Assembly (NCBI GenBank): GCA_016718805.1
Contig: JADKCP010000001.1
Span: 1,042,001 to 1,106,000, forward strand
Direction: 5' to 3'
DNA length: 64,000 nucleotides
From: Bacteroidota bacterium
Lineage (GTDB): Bacteria > Bacteroidota > Bacteroidia > UBA4408
Shown: positions 25,061 to 33,287 of the stretch, one piece after another
How the letters are laid out: each line of letters starts with the position of its first letter
Position numbering within the stretch: the stretch's first letter is position 1
Program-made: the position numbers and the translations under genes
Notes under the pieces: model-generated
Told to the model about the DNA's origin: nothing
The model's database searches: none
What the model saw: the letters and a program-made list of their open reading frames with translations, nothing else

Positions 25061-26152
25061 TTAAGCCGGAATAGTTTCTGATTTTTTACGGGCATTTACA
25101 ATACTTACCTGTTGTGCAACATTACTTGCCATTTCTAAAAATGCCAAGGCCTGTGGAGTGTTTTGTTGCAAAACCGCCGGACGACCGGCATCCCCTGCAT
25201 CGCATATACTTTTTACAATAGGAATTTCACCTAAGAGCGGAACTTCTAATTTTTCGGCCAATTGTTTTGCGCCATCTTTACCAAACAAATAATATTTATT
25301 ATTAGGTAATTCAGCAGGAGTGAAGTAGGCCATATTTTCTACTATTCCCAATACCGGAACATTAATGGCTGGCATTTGAAACATGGCAACTCCTTTTTGC
25401 GCATCGGCTAAAGCAACTTGTTGTGGAGTACTTACAATAATAACACCTGTTAACGGCACCGCTTGTACCAACGATAAATGAATATCGCCTGTACCGGGAG
25501 GTAAGTCAATTAGCATATAATCCAATTCGCCCCAGTCGGCATCTCTAAACAATTGCGTTAAAGCCTTTGCCGCCATTGGACCTCGCCATACAATTGCTTG
25601 CGATGTATCGGCAAAAAATCCAATGCTCAATAATTTTACTCCATAACTTTCAACCGGTACCATTAAACTTTGTCCATCCACATCACGCATAAATGGTTTT
25701 TCGTGCTGCACATCAAACATTATAGGCACAGAAGGACCATAAATATCAGCATCAACCAATCCTACTTTCGCACCTTGCAAGGCCAGAGCTACAGCCAAAT
25801 TGGAAGAGATGGTTGATTTACCAACACCTCCTTTACCGGAAGCAATAGCAATTATATTTTTAACTTTTGGAAGCATTGGTCTATTGGCACCATGCTGCGA
25901 AGTAACGTTGGCAGTCATTTTTACCTGTACAATGGCCTCTTTATCCACAAAATGAATCACAGCATTTACACAGGCTTTGTGAATCATTTCTTTCATCGGA
26001 CAAGCAGGCGTTGTAAGAACTACTGTAAACGAAACATTTTTTCCTTCAACCACCAGGTCGGTAATCATTCCTAATGTAACCAAGTCCTTTTTTAAATCAG
26101 GATCTTCAACATTTTTAAGTGCTTCTAAAACTTGTTCTTTTGTAATGCTCAT
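25061..26152 (-). CDS. apbC: Mrp/ApbC iron-sulfur carrier P-loop ATPase
   Basis: A 363-residue protein from ATG 26152 (MSITKEQVLEALKNV). Residues 1-80 form a MIP18/DUF59 domain with the CPMKEM motif, and the rest is an NBP35/ApbC-type ATPase with GKGGVGKS at residues 106-113. Mrp proteins load Fe-S clusters onto target proteins. The usual CxxC pair near the C-terminus is not evident here. The open frame reaches 26173, but that extension begins inside a TATCTTTG -7 element and is not expected to be translated. Confidence 0.93.
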   Translation of the reverse strand: MSITKEQVLEALKNVEDPDLKKDLVTLGMITDLVVEGKNVSFTVVLTTPACPMKEMIHKACVNAVIHFVDKEAIVQVKMTANVTSQHGANRPMLPKVKNIIAIASGKGGVGKSTISSNLAVALALQGAKVGLVDADIYGPSVPIMFDVQHEKPFMRDVDGQSLMVPVESYGVKLLSIGFFADTSQAIVWRGPMAAKALTQLFRDADWGELDYMLIDLPPGTGDIHLSLVQAVPLTGVIIVSTPQQVALADAQKGVAMFQMPAINVPVLGIVENMAYFTPAELPNNKYYLFGKDGAKQLAEKLEVPLLGEIPIVKSICDAGDAGRPAVLQQNTPQALAFLEMASNVAQQVSIVNARKKSETIPA

Positions 26153-26170
26153 GGTAAATATAAATTTGTG

Positions 26171-26178
26171 CAAAGATA
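26171..26178 (-). promoter_or_regulatory. -7 element for mrp/apbC
   Basis: TATCTTTG read leftwards, 18 nt before the ATG at 26152, a perfect TAnnTTTG match. No clear TTG box is found 19-20 nt upstream. It shares a divergent spacer with the paa promoter. Confidence 0.5.
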
Positions 26179-26325
26179 CTAAACAGCCCGATAGCTTAAC
26201 AGGCTTTATTATTCATTTTTTTTGTGTTGATTAACTTCCGTAAATAGACAATTTCGAACTACTGAATTCAACAGCTAATATTTTAATGGTTCTTTAAAAA
26301 TTAACATCCATCTTGCTCAAAAGTT

Positions 26326-26333
26326 TATCTTTG
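26326..26333 (+). promoter_or_regulatory. -7 element for the paa operon
   Basis: TATCTTTG, 22 nt before the paaG start at 26356. The -33 region is weak (TTAAC at 26301-26305). It faces the mrp promoter in a 203-bp divergent spacer. No phenylacetyl-CoA repressor operator is recognisable by eye. Confidence 0.5.
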
Positions 26334-26355
26334 AATCCTCATTTAATCTTTAAGC

Positions 26356-27132
26356 ATGTCATCTATTCTCACAGAAATACAAGGACAGGTACTTAAAATT
26401 ACCCTAAATCGTCCTGAAAAATTCAACAGTTTTAATCGCGAAATGTCGTTTCAATTGCAAGCAGCACTCGATTCGGCTGCCAGTGATAAAGCCATACGTT
26501 GCATTTACTTAAGTGGCGAAGGCAAGGCATTTTGTGCCGGTCAGGATTTAAGCGAGGCCATTGATCCTTCTGGTCCCGGAATTAAAAATATTGTAGAAGA
26601 ACACTACAATCCAATTATTCGCAAAATTCGTGAAATCGAAAAGCCGATTGTTTGTGCAGTAAATGGTATTGCTGCCGGAGCAGGTGCAAATATTGCATTA
26701 GCTTGCGATGTTGTAATTGCTGCAGGATCAGCTTCTTTTTTACAAGCATTCAGTAAAATTGGTCTCATTCCCGATAGTGGTGGAACTTTTTTTCTACCTC
26801 GTTTAATTGGTTTTGGAAAAGCATCTGCCTTAATGATGTTAGGTGATAAAGTTACTGCTATCGATGCAGAGCGAATGGGAATGATTTATAAGGTATGTGA
26901 AGATGCAAATCTCGCAACAGAAGCAATGGCAACTGCTACTATGCTTGCTTCAATGCCTACCAAAGGAATAGGACTTACCAAGCGATTGCTCAATCAATCG
27001 ATGTCGAATAATTTAATGGAGCAATTAACAGCAGAGGCTACAAAGCAAGTAATTGCAGCATCCACTTACGATTACAAAGAGGGAGTATCAGCATTTTTAG
27101 AAAAGCGAAAAGCAGTTTTTAAAGGGGAATAG
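26356..27132 (+). CDS. paaG: 1,2-epoxyphenylacetyl-CoA isomerase
   Basis: A 258-residue crotonase-family enzyme. It follows PaaG closely along its length: LNRPEKFNSFN near the N-terminus, FCAGQDLSEAIDPSGPG, AVNGIAAGAGANIALACD for the oxyanion hole, FSKIGLIPDSGGT with the catalytic Asp, and a C-terminal YKEGVSAFLEKR. It converts ring-1,2-epoxyphenylacetyl-CoA to the oxepin form. It is the first gene of a run paaG-H-I-J-Y, with 2 bp to paaH. Confidence 0.92.
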   Translation: MSSILTEIQGQVLKITLNRPEKFNSFNREMSFQLQAALDSAASDKAIRCIYLSGEGKAFCAGQDLSEAIDPSGPGIKNIVEEHYNPIIRKIREIEKPIVCAVNGIAAGAGANIALACDVVIAAGSASFLQAFSKIGLIPDSGGTFFLPRLIGFGKASALMMLGDKVTAIDAERMGMIYKVCEDANLATEAMATATMLASMPTKGIGLTKRLLNQSMSNNLMEQLTAEATKQVIAASTYDYKEGVSAFLEKRKAVFKGE

Positions 27133-27134
27133 TA

Positions 27135-28304
27135 ATGAAAATAGAAGTTGGAGTTATTGGTGCCGGAGCCATGGGTTCGGGAATTGCACAGGTTGCAGCT
27201 ACTGCCGGTCACTTGGTAAAAGTAGTTGATACCAATGAAGCAATGTTGGTTACAGCAAAAAAAAATCTTGAAAATTTTCTCGCTAAAAGTGTTGAAAAGC
27301 AAAAAATCAGCAGCGAAGAGGCTGCCACTATTTCATCAAGAATCGAGTATGTTAATGACCTCAAAAAATGCACTTCTTGTAAATTAGTTATTGAAGCAAT
27401 TGTAGAAAATTTAGAAGTAAAGCAAAAAATTTTTTCAGACTTGGAAGCTATTGTTGCAAGCGATTGTATATTGGCAAGTAATACTTCTTCCCTTTCTATT
27501 GCATCAATAGCTGCTTCTTGTAAAAATGCATCACGTGTAATTGGAATTCACTTTTTTAATCCTGCAGTATTAATGCCCTTGGTTGAATTGATTCCGGCCA
27601 TCAGCAGTTCTCAAGATGTATTAAATGATGCAAGAAAATTAATTGATAGTTGGGGGAAAATTACTGTAGTGGCTAAGGACACACCTGGTTTTATTGTGAA
27701 TCGTGTAGCACGTTCTTATTATGGTGAAAGCATTCGAATTTACGAAGAAGGTATTGCAGATTTTGCGAGCATCGATTGGGCATTAAAGCAGTATGGCGGA
27801 TTTAAAATGGGACCTTTTGAGTTGATGGATTTAATTGGTAATGACATTAATTACAAAGTAACTGAAAGTGTTTGGGAACAGTTTTTTTACGAGCCACGTT
27901 TTAAACCATCTTTAACACAAAAGCGTTTATATGAAGCGAAATTGTTTGGTCGCAAATCAGGTAAAGGATATTATTCCTACGCCGAAGGTGCTAGTTCTAG
28001 TGAGCCTCATAAAGATGAGAAATTAGGGAAAGAAATTTTTGAACGCGTTTTGGTTATGTTGATTAATGAAGCTGCAGATTCACTGTATTTGCAATTAGCA
28101 ACAAAAGAAGACATTGATTTAGCAATGACAAAAGGAGTAAATTATCCAAAAGGTTTATTAAAATGGGCCGACGAAATAGGCGTAAATAAAGTGTACACAA
28201 CCTTGGTTAATTTATACAATGAGTACAATGAAGATCGCTACAGACCTTGTGTTTTATTAAAACGTATGGCACAAACAAACGCAACTTTTTATGCAAAAAA
28301 CTAA
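27135..28304 (+). CDS. paaH: 3-hydroxyacyl-CoA dehydrogenase, phenylacetate pathway
   Basis: A 389-residue NAD-dependent dehydrogenase. The Rossmann motif is GVIGAGAMGSGIAQ (residues 6-19), the active-site region is IGIHFFNPAVLMPLVELIP, and KDTPGFIVNR starts the C-terminal domain, which includes a repeated 3HCDH segment ending near residue 375. It oxidises a 3-hydroxyadipyl-CoA type intermediate. It overlaps paaI by 14 bp, showing tight coupling. Confidence 0.92.
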   Translation: MKIEVGVIGAGAMGSGIAQVAATAGHLVKVVDTNEAMLVTAKKNLENFLAKSVEKQKISSEEAATISSRIEYVNDLKKCTSCKLVIEAIVENLEVKQKIFSDLEAIVASDCILASNTSSLSIASIAASCKNASRVIGIHFFNPAVLMPLVELIPAISSSQDVLNDARKLIDSWGKITVVAKDTPGFIVNRVARSYYGESIRIYEEGIADFASIDWALKQYGGFKMGPFELMDLIGNDINYKVTESVWEQFFYEPRFKPSLTQKRLYEAKLFGRKSGKGYYSYAEGASSSEPHKDEKLGKEIFERVLVMLINEAADSLYLQLATKEDIDLAMTKGVNYPKGLLKWADEIGVNKVYTTLVNLYNEYNEDRYRPCVLLKRMAQTNATFYAKN

Positions 28305-28716
28305 AGCGGAAGCAATCGTAGCTAAAATGTTAGTCGAAGATAAGTTTAGTCTTTGGCTAGGTATTGAATTACTTTCCATTACTGAAGGGCATTGTAAATT
28401 GCGCATGACCATTCGCGATGAAATGGTAAACGGCTTCAACATATCGCATGGGGGCATTGCGTTTTCATTGGCCGATAGCGCATTGGCTTTTGCATCTAAT
28501 GCCTATGGTCGTTTAAGTGTAGCGCTCGAGTGTTCCATTTCATTTGCCGTTGCTGTGCAGGTAGGCGATGAATTAACATGTGAGGCTAAGGAATTATCCA
28601 TCACCAATAAAACAGCTACCTATCATATTGAGATTTCAAATCAGAAAAATGAAAAGGTAGCATTTTTTAAGGGCACAGTTTATCGCACTTCCAAAGTGTG
28701 GGAAGTTGATCAGTAG
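28291..28716 (+). CDS. paaI: Hydroxyphenylacetyl-CoA thioesterase PaaI
   Basis: A 141-residue hot-dog fold thioesterase. The signature region is NGFNISHGGIAFSLADSALA (about residues 48-67) with the HGG motif and catalytic Asp, followed by ALECSISFAVAV. PaaI clears dead-end aryl-CoA thioesters during phenylacetate breakdown and frees CoA. Its start lies inside the end of paaH. Confidence 0.92.
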   Translation: MQKTKAEAIVAKMLVEDKFSLWLGIELLSITEGHCKLRMTIRDEMVNGFNISHGGIAFSLADSALAFASNAYGRLSVALECSISFAVAVQVGDELTCEAKELSITNKTATYHIEISNQKNEKVAFFKGTVYRTSKVWEVDQ

Positions 28717-28796
28717 CCGATTTTAGTGAGCGTTGAAACTAAAATATTAAGCTAATTAATGAACAAGTAAAATAATTTCTTCGAATAATGAATACT

Positions 28797-30005
28797 ATGA
28801 AAACAGCATATATAATTGATGGGATACGAACTGCAGTGGGCAACTTTGGTGGAACATTGGCGGTGGTGCGACCCGATGATATGGCGGCTACAGTTATCAA
28901 AGAATTGCTGAAAAGAAATCCTACAATTGATGCAACTCAAGTTGGAGATGTAATCTTAGGATGTGCCAATCAAGCTGGCGAAGACAATCGAAATGTTGCC
29001 CGGATGAGTGCATTGCTCGCAGGTTTACCTGTAACAGTGCCGGGTGAAACTGTAAATCGTTTATGTGCATCCGGTTTAAGTGCAGCTATTAGTGCGGCGC
29101 GTGTTATACAAACCGGCGATGCTGAATTGATGATCGCAGGTGGAGTCGAAAATATGACACGTGGTCCTTGGGTGATGTCTAAAGCATCCTCGGCTTTTGG
29201 CAGAGATTCACAACTTTTTGATTCAAGCTTTGGATGGAGATTTATTAATCCAAAGATGAAGGAAATGTTCGGAGTAGATGCGATGGGCGAAACTGCCGAA
29301 AATTTGGCAACACGCGATGCGATAAGCCGTGACGACCAAGATAAATTTGCTTTGTGGAGTCAGTTAAAAGCCGCAAAGGCTGAGACAAGCGGGCGATTAA
29401 AAATGGAAATTACCGGTATAGCCATTCCACAAAAAAAAGGTGATTCTTTGCTTTTTGACAAAGACGAATTTATTAAACCCTCCACAACAGCTGAAGGTTT
29501 AGCAAAGCTGAAAGCTTCCTTTAAAAAGGAAGGAGGCACTGTAACTGCAGGAAACTCATCAGGTTTAAACGATGGGGCAGCAGCTTTATTATTGGCTTCT
29601 GAAGAGGCCATAAAAAAATACAACTTACAACCAAAGGCACGAATTGTTTCAAGTGCGGTAGCCGGAGTAGAACCTCGAATTATGGGTATTGGACCGGTTG
29701 AAGCAGCGAACAAAGCTTTGGCAAAAGCAGGTTTACGGATGAGCGATATGGATTTGATTGAGCTCAATGAAGCCTTTGCTGCGCAAGCCTTAGCATGCAC
29801 ACGTGCTTGGGGTTTAGCCGATAACGATGCACGATTAAATCCAAACGGAGGTGCCATAGCTATTGGTCATCCGCTTGGTATGAGTGGAGCACGTTTATTA
29901 AATTCGGCAGCTTTGGAATTACAGTTAACTACTAAAAAATATGCACTCGTAACAATGTGCATTGGTGTTGGACAAGGTTATGCAGTTGTAATTGAACGCG
30001 CCTAA
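28797..30005 (+). CDS. pcaF: 3-oxoadipyl-CoA thiolase
   Basis: A 402-residue thiolase (PaaJ/PcaF) from ATG 28797 (MKTAYIIDGIRTAVG); an ATG 9 bp upstream is possible. Active-site Cys in NRLCASGLSA (near residue 90), ELNEAFAAQALAC and GGAIAIGHPLGMSGAR with catalytic His, and the final CIGVGQGYAVVIE with the second Cys are all intact. It cleaves 3-oxoadipyl-CoA to succinyl-CoA and acetyl-CoA and also the C8 dehydrosuberyl intermediate. It lies 80 bp after paaI. Confidence 0.93.
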   Translation: MKTAYIIDGIRTAVGNFGGTLAVVRPDDMAATVIKELLKRNPTIDATQVGDVILGCANQAGEDNRNVARMSALLAGLPVTVPGETVNRLCASGLSAAISAARVIQTGDAELMIAGGVENMTRGPWVMSKASSAFGRDSQLFDSSFGWRFINPKMKEMFGVDAMGETAENLATRDAISRDDQDKFALWSQLKAAKAETSGRLKMEITGIAIPQKKGDSLLFDKDEFIKPSTTAEGLAKLKASFKKEGGTVTAGNSSGLNDGAAALLLASEEAIKKYNLQPKARIVSSAVAGVEPRIMGIGPVEAANKALAKAGLRMSDMDLIELNEAFAAQALACTRAWGLADNDARLNPNGGAIAIGHPLGMSGARLLNSAALELQLTTKKYALVTMCIGVGQGYAVVIERA

Positions 30006-30016
30006 ACACTCTAAAA

Positions 30017-30607
30017 ATGATTTACGAATTTCAAGGATATAAGCCGGTTATTCACGAAAGTGCTTTTATTCATCCACAGGCAGTAGTTACCGGCAATGTG
30101 CATATCGGAAAAAATGTATACATCGGACCCGGTGCTGCCATACGTGGCGATTGGGGCGAAATTCGCATCGCTGATGGCTGCAATGTGCAAGAAAATTGCA
30201 CTATCCACATGTTTCCCGGAACTACGGTAATATTGCATGAGGCTGCACACATTGGGCACGGCGCCATTATTCATGGTGCTCAAATTGGTGCTAACTCATT
30301 AATTGGAATGAATGCAGTAATTATGGACAATGTTTTAATAGGCGCTAATTGCATTGTTGGAGCTCTGTGTTTTGTACCAGCAGATTTTCATGTAACTGAT
30401 CGTAAAATTGTAGTAGGAAATCCTGCCAAAATTGTAAAGGATGTAAGTGATGAAATGATTGCATGGAAAACTAAAGGTACCGAATTGTATCAGCAACTTC
30501 CTGCCGATTGTTATGCTACCTTAAAAGTGTGTGAACCTTTGCGGGAAGCCGAAAGTGGTCGTCCAAAACAACAAGATGTATATAGAACCTGGAATCAAAC
30601 AAAATAG
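30017..30607 (+). CDS. paaY: PaaY-type hexapeptide-repeat protein (gamma carbonic anhydrase-like)
   Basis: A 196-residue left-handed beta-helix protein with hexapeptide repeats from about residue 15 to 130 (AVVTGNVHIGKNVYIGPGAA, then IRGDWGEIRIADGCNVQENC). His residues positioned as in gamma carbonic anhydrases (TIHMFPG, HIGHGAIIHGA) would bind metal. The C-terminal helix includes CEPLREAE, as in PaaY. PaaY is reported as a thioesterase supporting phenylacetate breakdown. It follows pcaF by 11 bp. Confidence 0.9.
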   Translation: MIYEFQGYKPVIHESAFIHPQAVVTGNVHIGKNVYIGPGAAIRGDWGEIRIADGCNVQENCTIHMFPGTTVILHEAAHIGHGAIIHGAQIGANSLIGMNAVIMDNVLIGANCIVGALCFVPADFHVTDRKIVVGNPAKIVKDVSDEMIAWKTKGTELYQQLPADCYATLKVCEPLREAESGRPKQQDVYRTWNQTK

Positions 30608-30613
30608 TATATC

Positions 30614-31006
30614 ATGAAACATACACTTTTATTTTTGGCAATTTTTGTTGGAAGTATTTTATCTTCAACAGCCCAACAGAACAGCTCTCCGGAAACAAAA
30701 TTTGATATGAAAACCTATTACATGGTTTTTCTTAAAAAAGGTCCTGTTCGAAATCAAGATTCAGCAAACGTTGCTAAAATTCAAGAACAACATTTGGCAC
30801 ATCTTAGTTTGATGTATGAAAAAAAGAAGATGTGTATTGCCGGACCATTTATGGAGGATGGCGATATTCGTGGAATATGTGTGTATGCTACCGAAACAGC
30901 TGAAGAGGCAAAGCAATTGGCAGAAGCGGATCCGGCCGTAAAATGTGGGCGACTACTAGTTGAAGTTCACACCTGGTATGCTGCAAAAGGAAGTACTTTA
31001 CCTTAA
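30614..31006 (+). CDS. Exported YCII-domain protein
   Basis: A 130-residue protein with a signal peptide (SILSSTAQQ) and a YCII-type ferredoxin-like fold: MKTYYMVFLKKGP, then QEQHLAHLSLMYEKKKMCIA and GPFMEDGDIRGICVY. The His in QEQHLAHL and the Asp near GPFMEDGD are the family's usual polar residues. Most YciI proteins are cytoplasmic, so export is unusual. Gaps of 6 bp to paaY and 9 bp to the next gene place it in the paa transcript; its role is unknown. Confidence 0.8.
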   Translation: MKHTLLFLAIFVGSILSSTAQQNSSPETKFDMKTYYMVFLKKGPVRNQDSANVAKIQEQHLAHLSLMYEKKKMCIAGPFMEDGDIRGICVYATETAEEAKQLAEADPAVKCGRLLVEVHTWYAAKGSTLP

Positions 31007-31015
31007 ATTTAAAAC

Positions 31016-31477
31016 ATGACAGAGAAAGAAAAATTTGTTCGTAACGGCTTTTTAGCCTTGTTAACCAATTTAAATCCCAAAGCTAAAGGACAATGGGGCG
31101 TTATGAATGGGCAGGAAATGGTGGAACATATGAGTTATGCTTTTCGTCAAGCAAATGGAAAAGATACCTATGAACTTATAACTCCTGCAGAAAATGTGGA
31201 ACGCATGCAGCAGTTTGTAATGAGTGATAAAGAGTTTAAACCCAATACTAAAAATTCCTTGCTGGGTGATGCTGCTATTCCTGCTCAAAAGAGCTCAATG
31301 CAAGAATCTATTCAAGAATTAAAGGAAGAGATTGATGCCTTTTTCGCATATTTTAATCAGGATAAAGATGTGGTACTCATGAATCCTTTTTTTGGTGCAT
31401 TGAACTACGAAAAATGGATTGCACTGCTTTACAAGCATTGTGTACATCATGCAAAGCAATTTGAATTGTTGAAGTAG
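31016..31477 (+). CDS. DinB/DUF1569-like small protein of the paa cluster
   Basis: A 153-residue, mainly helical protein. WGVMNGQEMVEHMSYAFR (about residues 27-44) and the C-terminal YKHCVHHAKQFELLK carry His residues arranged as in DinB-like four-helix proteins that bind a divalent metal. I believe related domains occur with phenylacetate genes in Bacteroidota, but this is recollection and not tested. The stop codon abuts the stop of the convergent radical SAM gene with no gap. Confidence 0.7.
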   Translation: MTEKEKFVRNGFLALLTNLNPKAKGQWGVMNGQEMVEHMSYAFRQANGKDTYELITPAENVERMQQFVMSDKEFKPNTKNSLLGDAAIPAQKSSMQESIQELKEEIDAFFAYFNQDKDVVLMNPFFGALNYEKWIALLYKHCVHHAKQFELLK

Positions 31478-32566
31478 TTAGCCTGCAAATCCACTGCAGC
31501 AACGTGTGCAGGAAGGAAACAATCCACCTGCACGTGTAAGATCGCTGCGCAGTTGTTTCATTTTTTCGGCATTCCAAATTTCTTTTAAGTTTGTTGAATA
31601 CAAGTTTCCTGCAGTTATTGGATAGCAACGACTATGCGCTGGAATTACCGATCCATCCGATTTGATCATCAAATGATTAAATACATCCATGCACTTTTTT
31701 CCCATTTTGATTTCAGGATGATGGTAGTAATTTTGTAATGCTTCCTTACTTTTTAATTCCGGTTGAAAGCTTATTGGAAAGGGAGATGAAATTGTTTTTA
31801 ATTGAGTTATTTCATTCCATAAAAGTGCTAAATTGTAATTGTCAAAATTAATTTCCTGCGTGTTGCTGGCAGTGGCAAAATACTGCTCACCATATAACAG
31901 ATTGTGCGCAGCTGCTTGAGCATCGGTATTAAAGACGGTATGCATAAATCCTATTTGCTGCAAGGGGAATTTTTTGAAATAGCCAATAAATTCCAGCATG
32001 TGCCCAATGTTCCATTCGGTAATTGCACAAAACACAGAGACTTTAATTTTGTTGTTAGCAGAAGAAAAAAGTTTTTCAATTCCTTCCAATGCTTTTTCAA
32101 ACGATTGCTTGTTGCCTCTTATTTGATTGTGAATAGCAGGAGGGCCGTCGAGCGAAATGCAAATTTCATTTAGCCCACTGGTTTGCAAATCGCTTGCTTG
32201 TTTTGGCAATTGAAGAGCATTTGTGGTCATTGAGGTGTATATATTTTTTGATCTTGCATAGCTCAGGCTTTCCAATAAATGCGGATACACGCTCGGTTCA
32301 GTAAAGGCATATCCTAATTTACTGCTTGGAAAGTACAAGGCGGTTTCATCAATAATTTTAAAAATTAATTCCTTGGGCATGTTCAATGGCTGAGTGCCAA
32401 CCATGTGATCGTAAAAATTACTGGCCGTGTTTTTTGTTCCAACATCGCACATTTTGCAATGTAGGTTGCATACGTTATTAACTGCCAAGATAATCCATTG
32501 CGGTGCAAAATACAGGTGCTTTGGATGAAATTTTATGTTGGTATTTCGAACAAGTGATTTTAGCAT
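31478..32566 (-). CDS. Radical SAM protein with SPASM-like C-terminal domain
   Basis: A 362-residue radical SAM enzyme. The 4Fe-4S-binding motif is CNLHCKMC (Cys33, Cys37, Cys40), followed by a TIM-barrel with TTNALQLP and CISLDGPPAIHNQIRG. The C-terminal region (about 300-362) has GKKCMDVF, SRCYPI and a final SCTRCCSGFAG, consistent with an auxiliary cluster of SPASM type. Substrates of related proteins include peptides and glycans; there is no precursor peptide gene beside it here. It has a separate -7 element and is divergent from mscL. Confidence 0.87.
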   Translation of the reverse strand: MLKSLVRNTNIKFHPKHLYFAPQWIILAVNNVCNLHCKMCDVGTKNTASNFYDHMVGTQPLNMPKELIFKIIDETALYFPSSKLGYAFTEPSVYPHLLESLSYARSKNIYTSMTTNALQLPKQASDLQTSGLNEICISLDGPPAIHNQIRGNKQSFEKALEGIEKLFSSANNKIKVSVFCAITEWNIGHMLEFIGYFKKFPLQQIGFMHTVFNTDAQAAAHNLLYGEQYFATASNTQEINFDNYNLALLWNEITQLKTISSPFPISFQPELKSKEALQNYYHHPEIKMGKKCMDVFNHLMIKSDGSVIPAHSRCYPITAGNLYSTNLKEIWNAEKMKQLRSDLTRAGGLFPSCTRCCSGFAG

Positions 32567-32608
32567 GTAGAAAAAAGCGCATTATAAATTGATAAAAATT
32601 GAGCGTGT

Positions 32609-32616
32609 TAAAGATA
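32609..32616 (-). promoter_or_regulatory. -7 element for the radical SAM gene
   Basis: TATCTTTA read leftwards, 42 nt before the start at 32566; one mismatch to TAnnTTTG. It lies in the 108-bp divergent spacer with mscL. Confidence 0.35.
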
Positions 32617-32632
32617 GATATAGTGAAAATAC

Positions 32633-32640
32633 TATTTTTG
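32633..32640 (+). promoter_or_regulatory. -7 element for mscL
   Basis: TATTTTTG, a perfect TAnnTTTG match, 34 nt before the mscL start. No good -33 box is visible. Confidence 0.4.
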
Positions 32641-32674
32641 AAAATAATTAATTTACAAACTAAACATTATAAAC

Positions 32675-33091
32675 ATGGGACTAATAAAAGAATTTAAAAC
32701 ATTTATCAATCAAGGCAACGTGGTTGATCTAGCGGTGGGTGTTGTAATTGGCGCTGCATTTGGCAAAATTGTAAGCTCATTTGTTGATGATATTATTTCG
32801 CCTTTAATTGGTTTAATGGTTGGAGAAACCAATTTTGGAAGTTTAAAATATGTGTTGAAAGAAGCTGTTATAGGTAGCGATGGGAAGGAAACTGCAGCAG
32901 CAGTAAGTTTGAATTACGGTAGTTTTATGGAAGCTATACTTGATTTTTTAATCGTAGCAGCTGCTATATTTATGGTGGTGAAAGCGATGAACAACATGAA
33001 GAAAAAGGAAGCAGAAGCCCCGGCTGCTCCGGCTCCTAAACCTGCTCAAGAAGTTTTACTAACTGAAATTCGTGATTTACTGAAAAAGTAA
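32675..33091 (+). CDS. mscL: Large-conductance mechanosensitive channel
   Basis: A 138-residue inner-membrane protein. The N-terminal FKTFINQGNVVDLAVGVVIG and AAFGKIVSSFVDDIISPLIG form the conserved pore helix, and a second membrane helix is AILDFLIVAAAIFMVVKAMN. A charged C-terminal helix with an Ala/Pro linker follows. It opens under membrane tension to relieve osmotic downshock. The gene is followed by an intrinsic terminator. Confidence 0.97.
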   Translation: MGLIKEFKTFINQGNVVDLAVGVVIGAAFGKIVSSFVDDIISPLIGLMVGETNFGSLKYVLKEAVIGSDGKETAAAVSLNYGSFMEAILDFLIVAAAIFMVVKAMNNMKKKEAEAPAAPAPKPAQEVLLTEIRDLLKK

Positions 33092-33113
33092 TTGTTACAA
33101 CTAGTGTTAATTT

Positions 33114-33147
33114 AAAATGCCGATTTACATTGTGAATCGGCATTTTT
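33114..33147 (+). terminator. Intrinsic terminator after mscL
   Basis: A 12-bp perfect stem (33114-33125 with 33135-33146), 9-nt loop, A-rich left base and T-run on the right. It could work on both strands. Confidence 0.85.
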
Positions 33148-33234
33148 ATTGGATGTATTTTTTTAGATTTCTAAATAAATAGTTAAACTAAACTAACCTC
33201 AAATGAAGTGCTTTACTAAACTGAAATCTAGTAC

Positions 33235-33265
33235 TTGCTGTAACAAGAAATATTAAGTATTTTTG
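33235..33265 (+). promoter_or_regulatory. Bacteroidota promoter for the 822-residue secreted protein
   Basis: TTG at 33235-33237, 20-nt gap, TATTTTTG at 33258-33265, then the ATG at 33288. Spacing and both boxes fit the Bacteroidota consensus. Confidence 0.65.
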
Positions 33266-33287
33266 AGAATACCCTTAACTCTAAACA

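Noticed and set aside
25047..25066. 7-bp inverted repeat over the convergent stops of the acyltransferase and mrp genes
   Set aside because: Short stem, no T-run, overlaps coding codons; terminator function not supported.
29360..29857. 165-residue open frame opposite the thiolase gene
   Set aside because: Antisense shadow of a well-conserved enzyme; its composition mirrors the thiolase codons.
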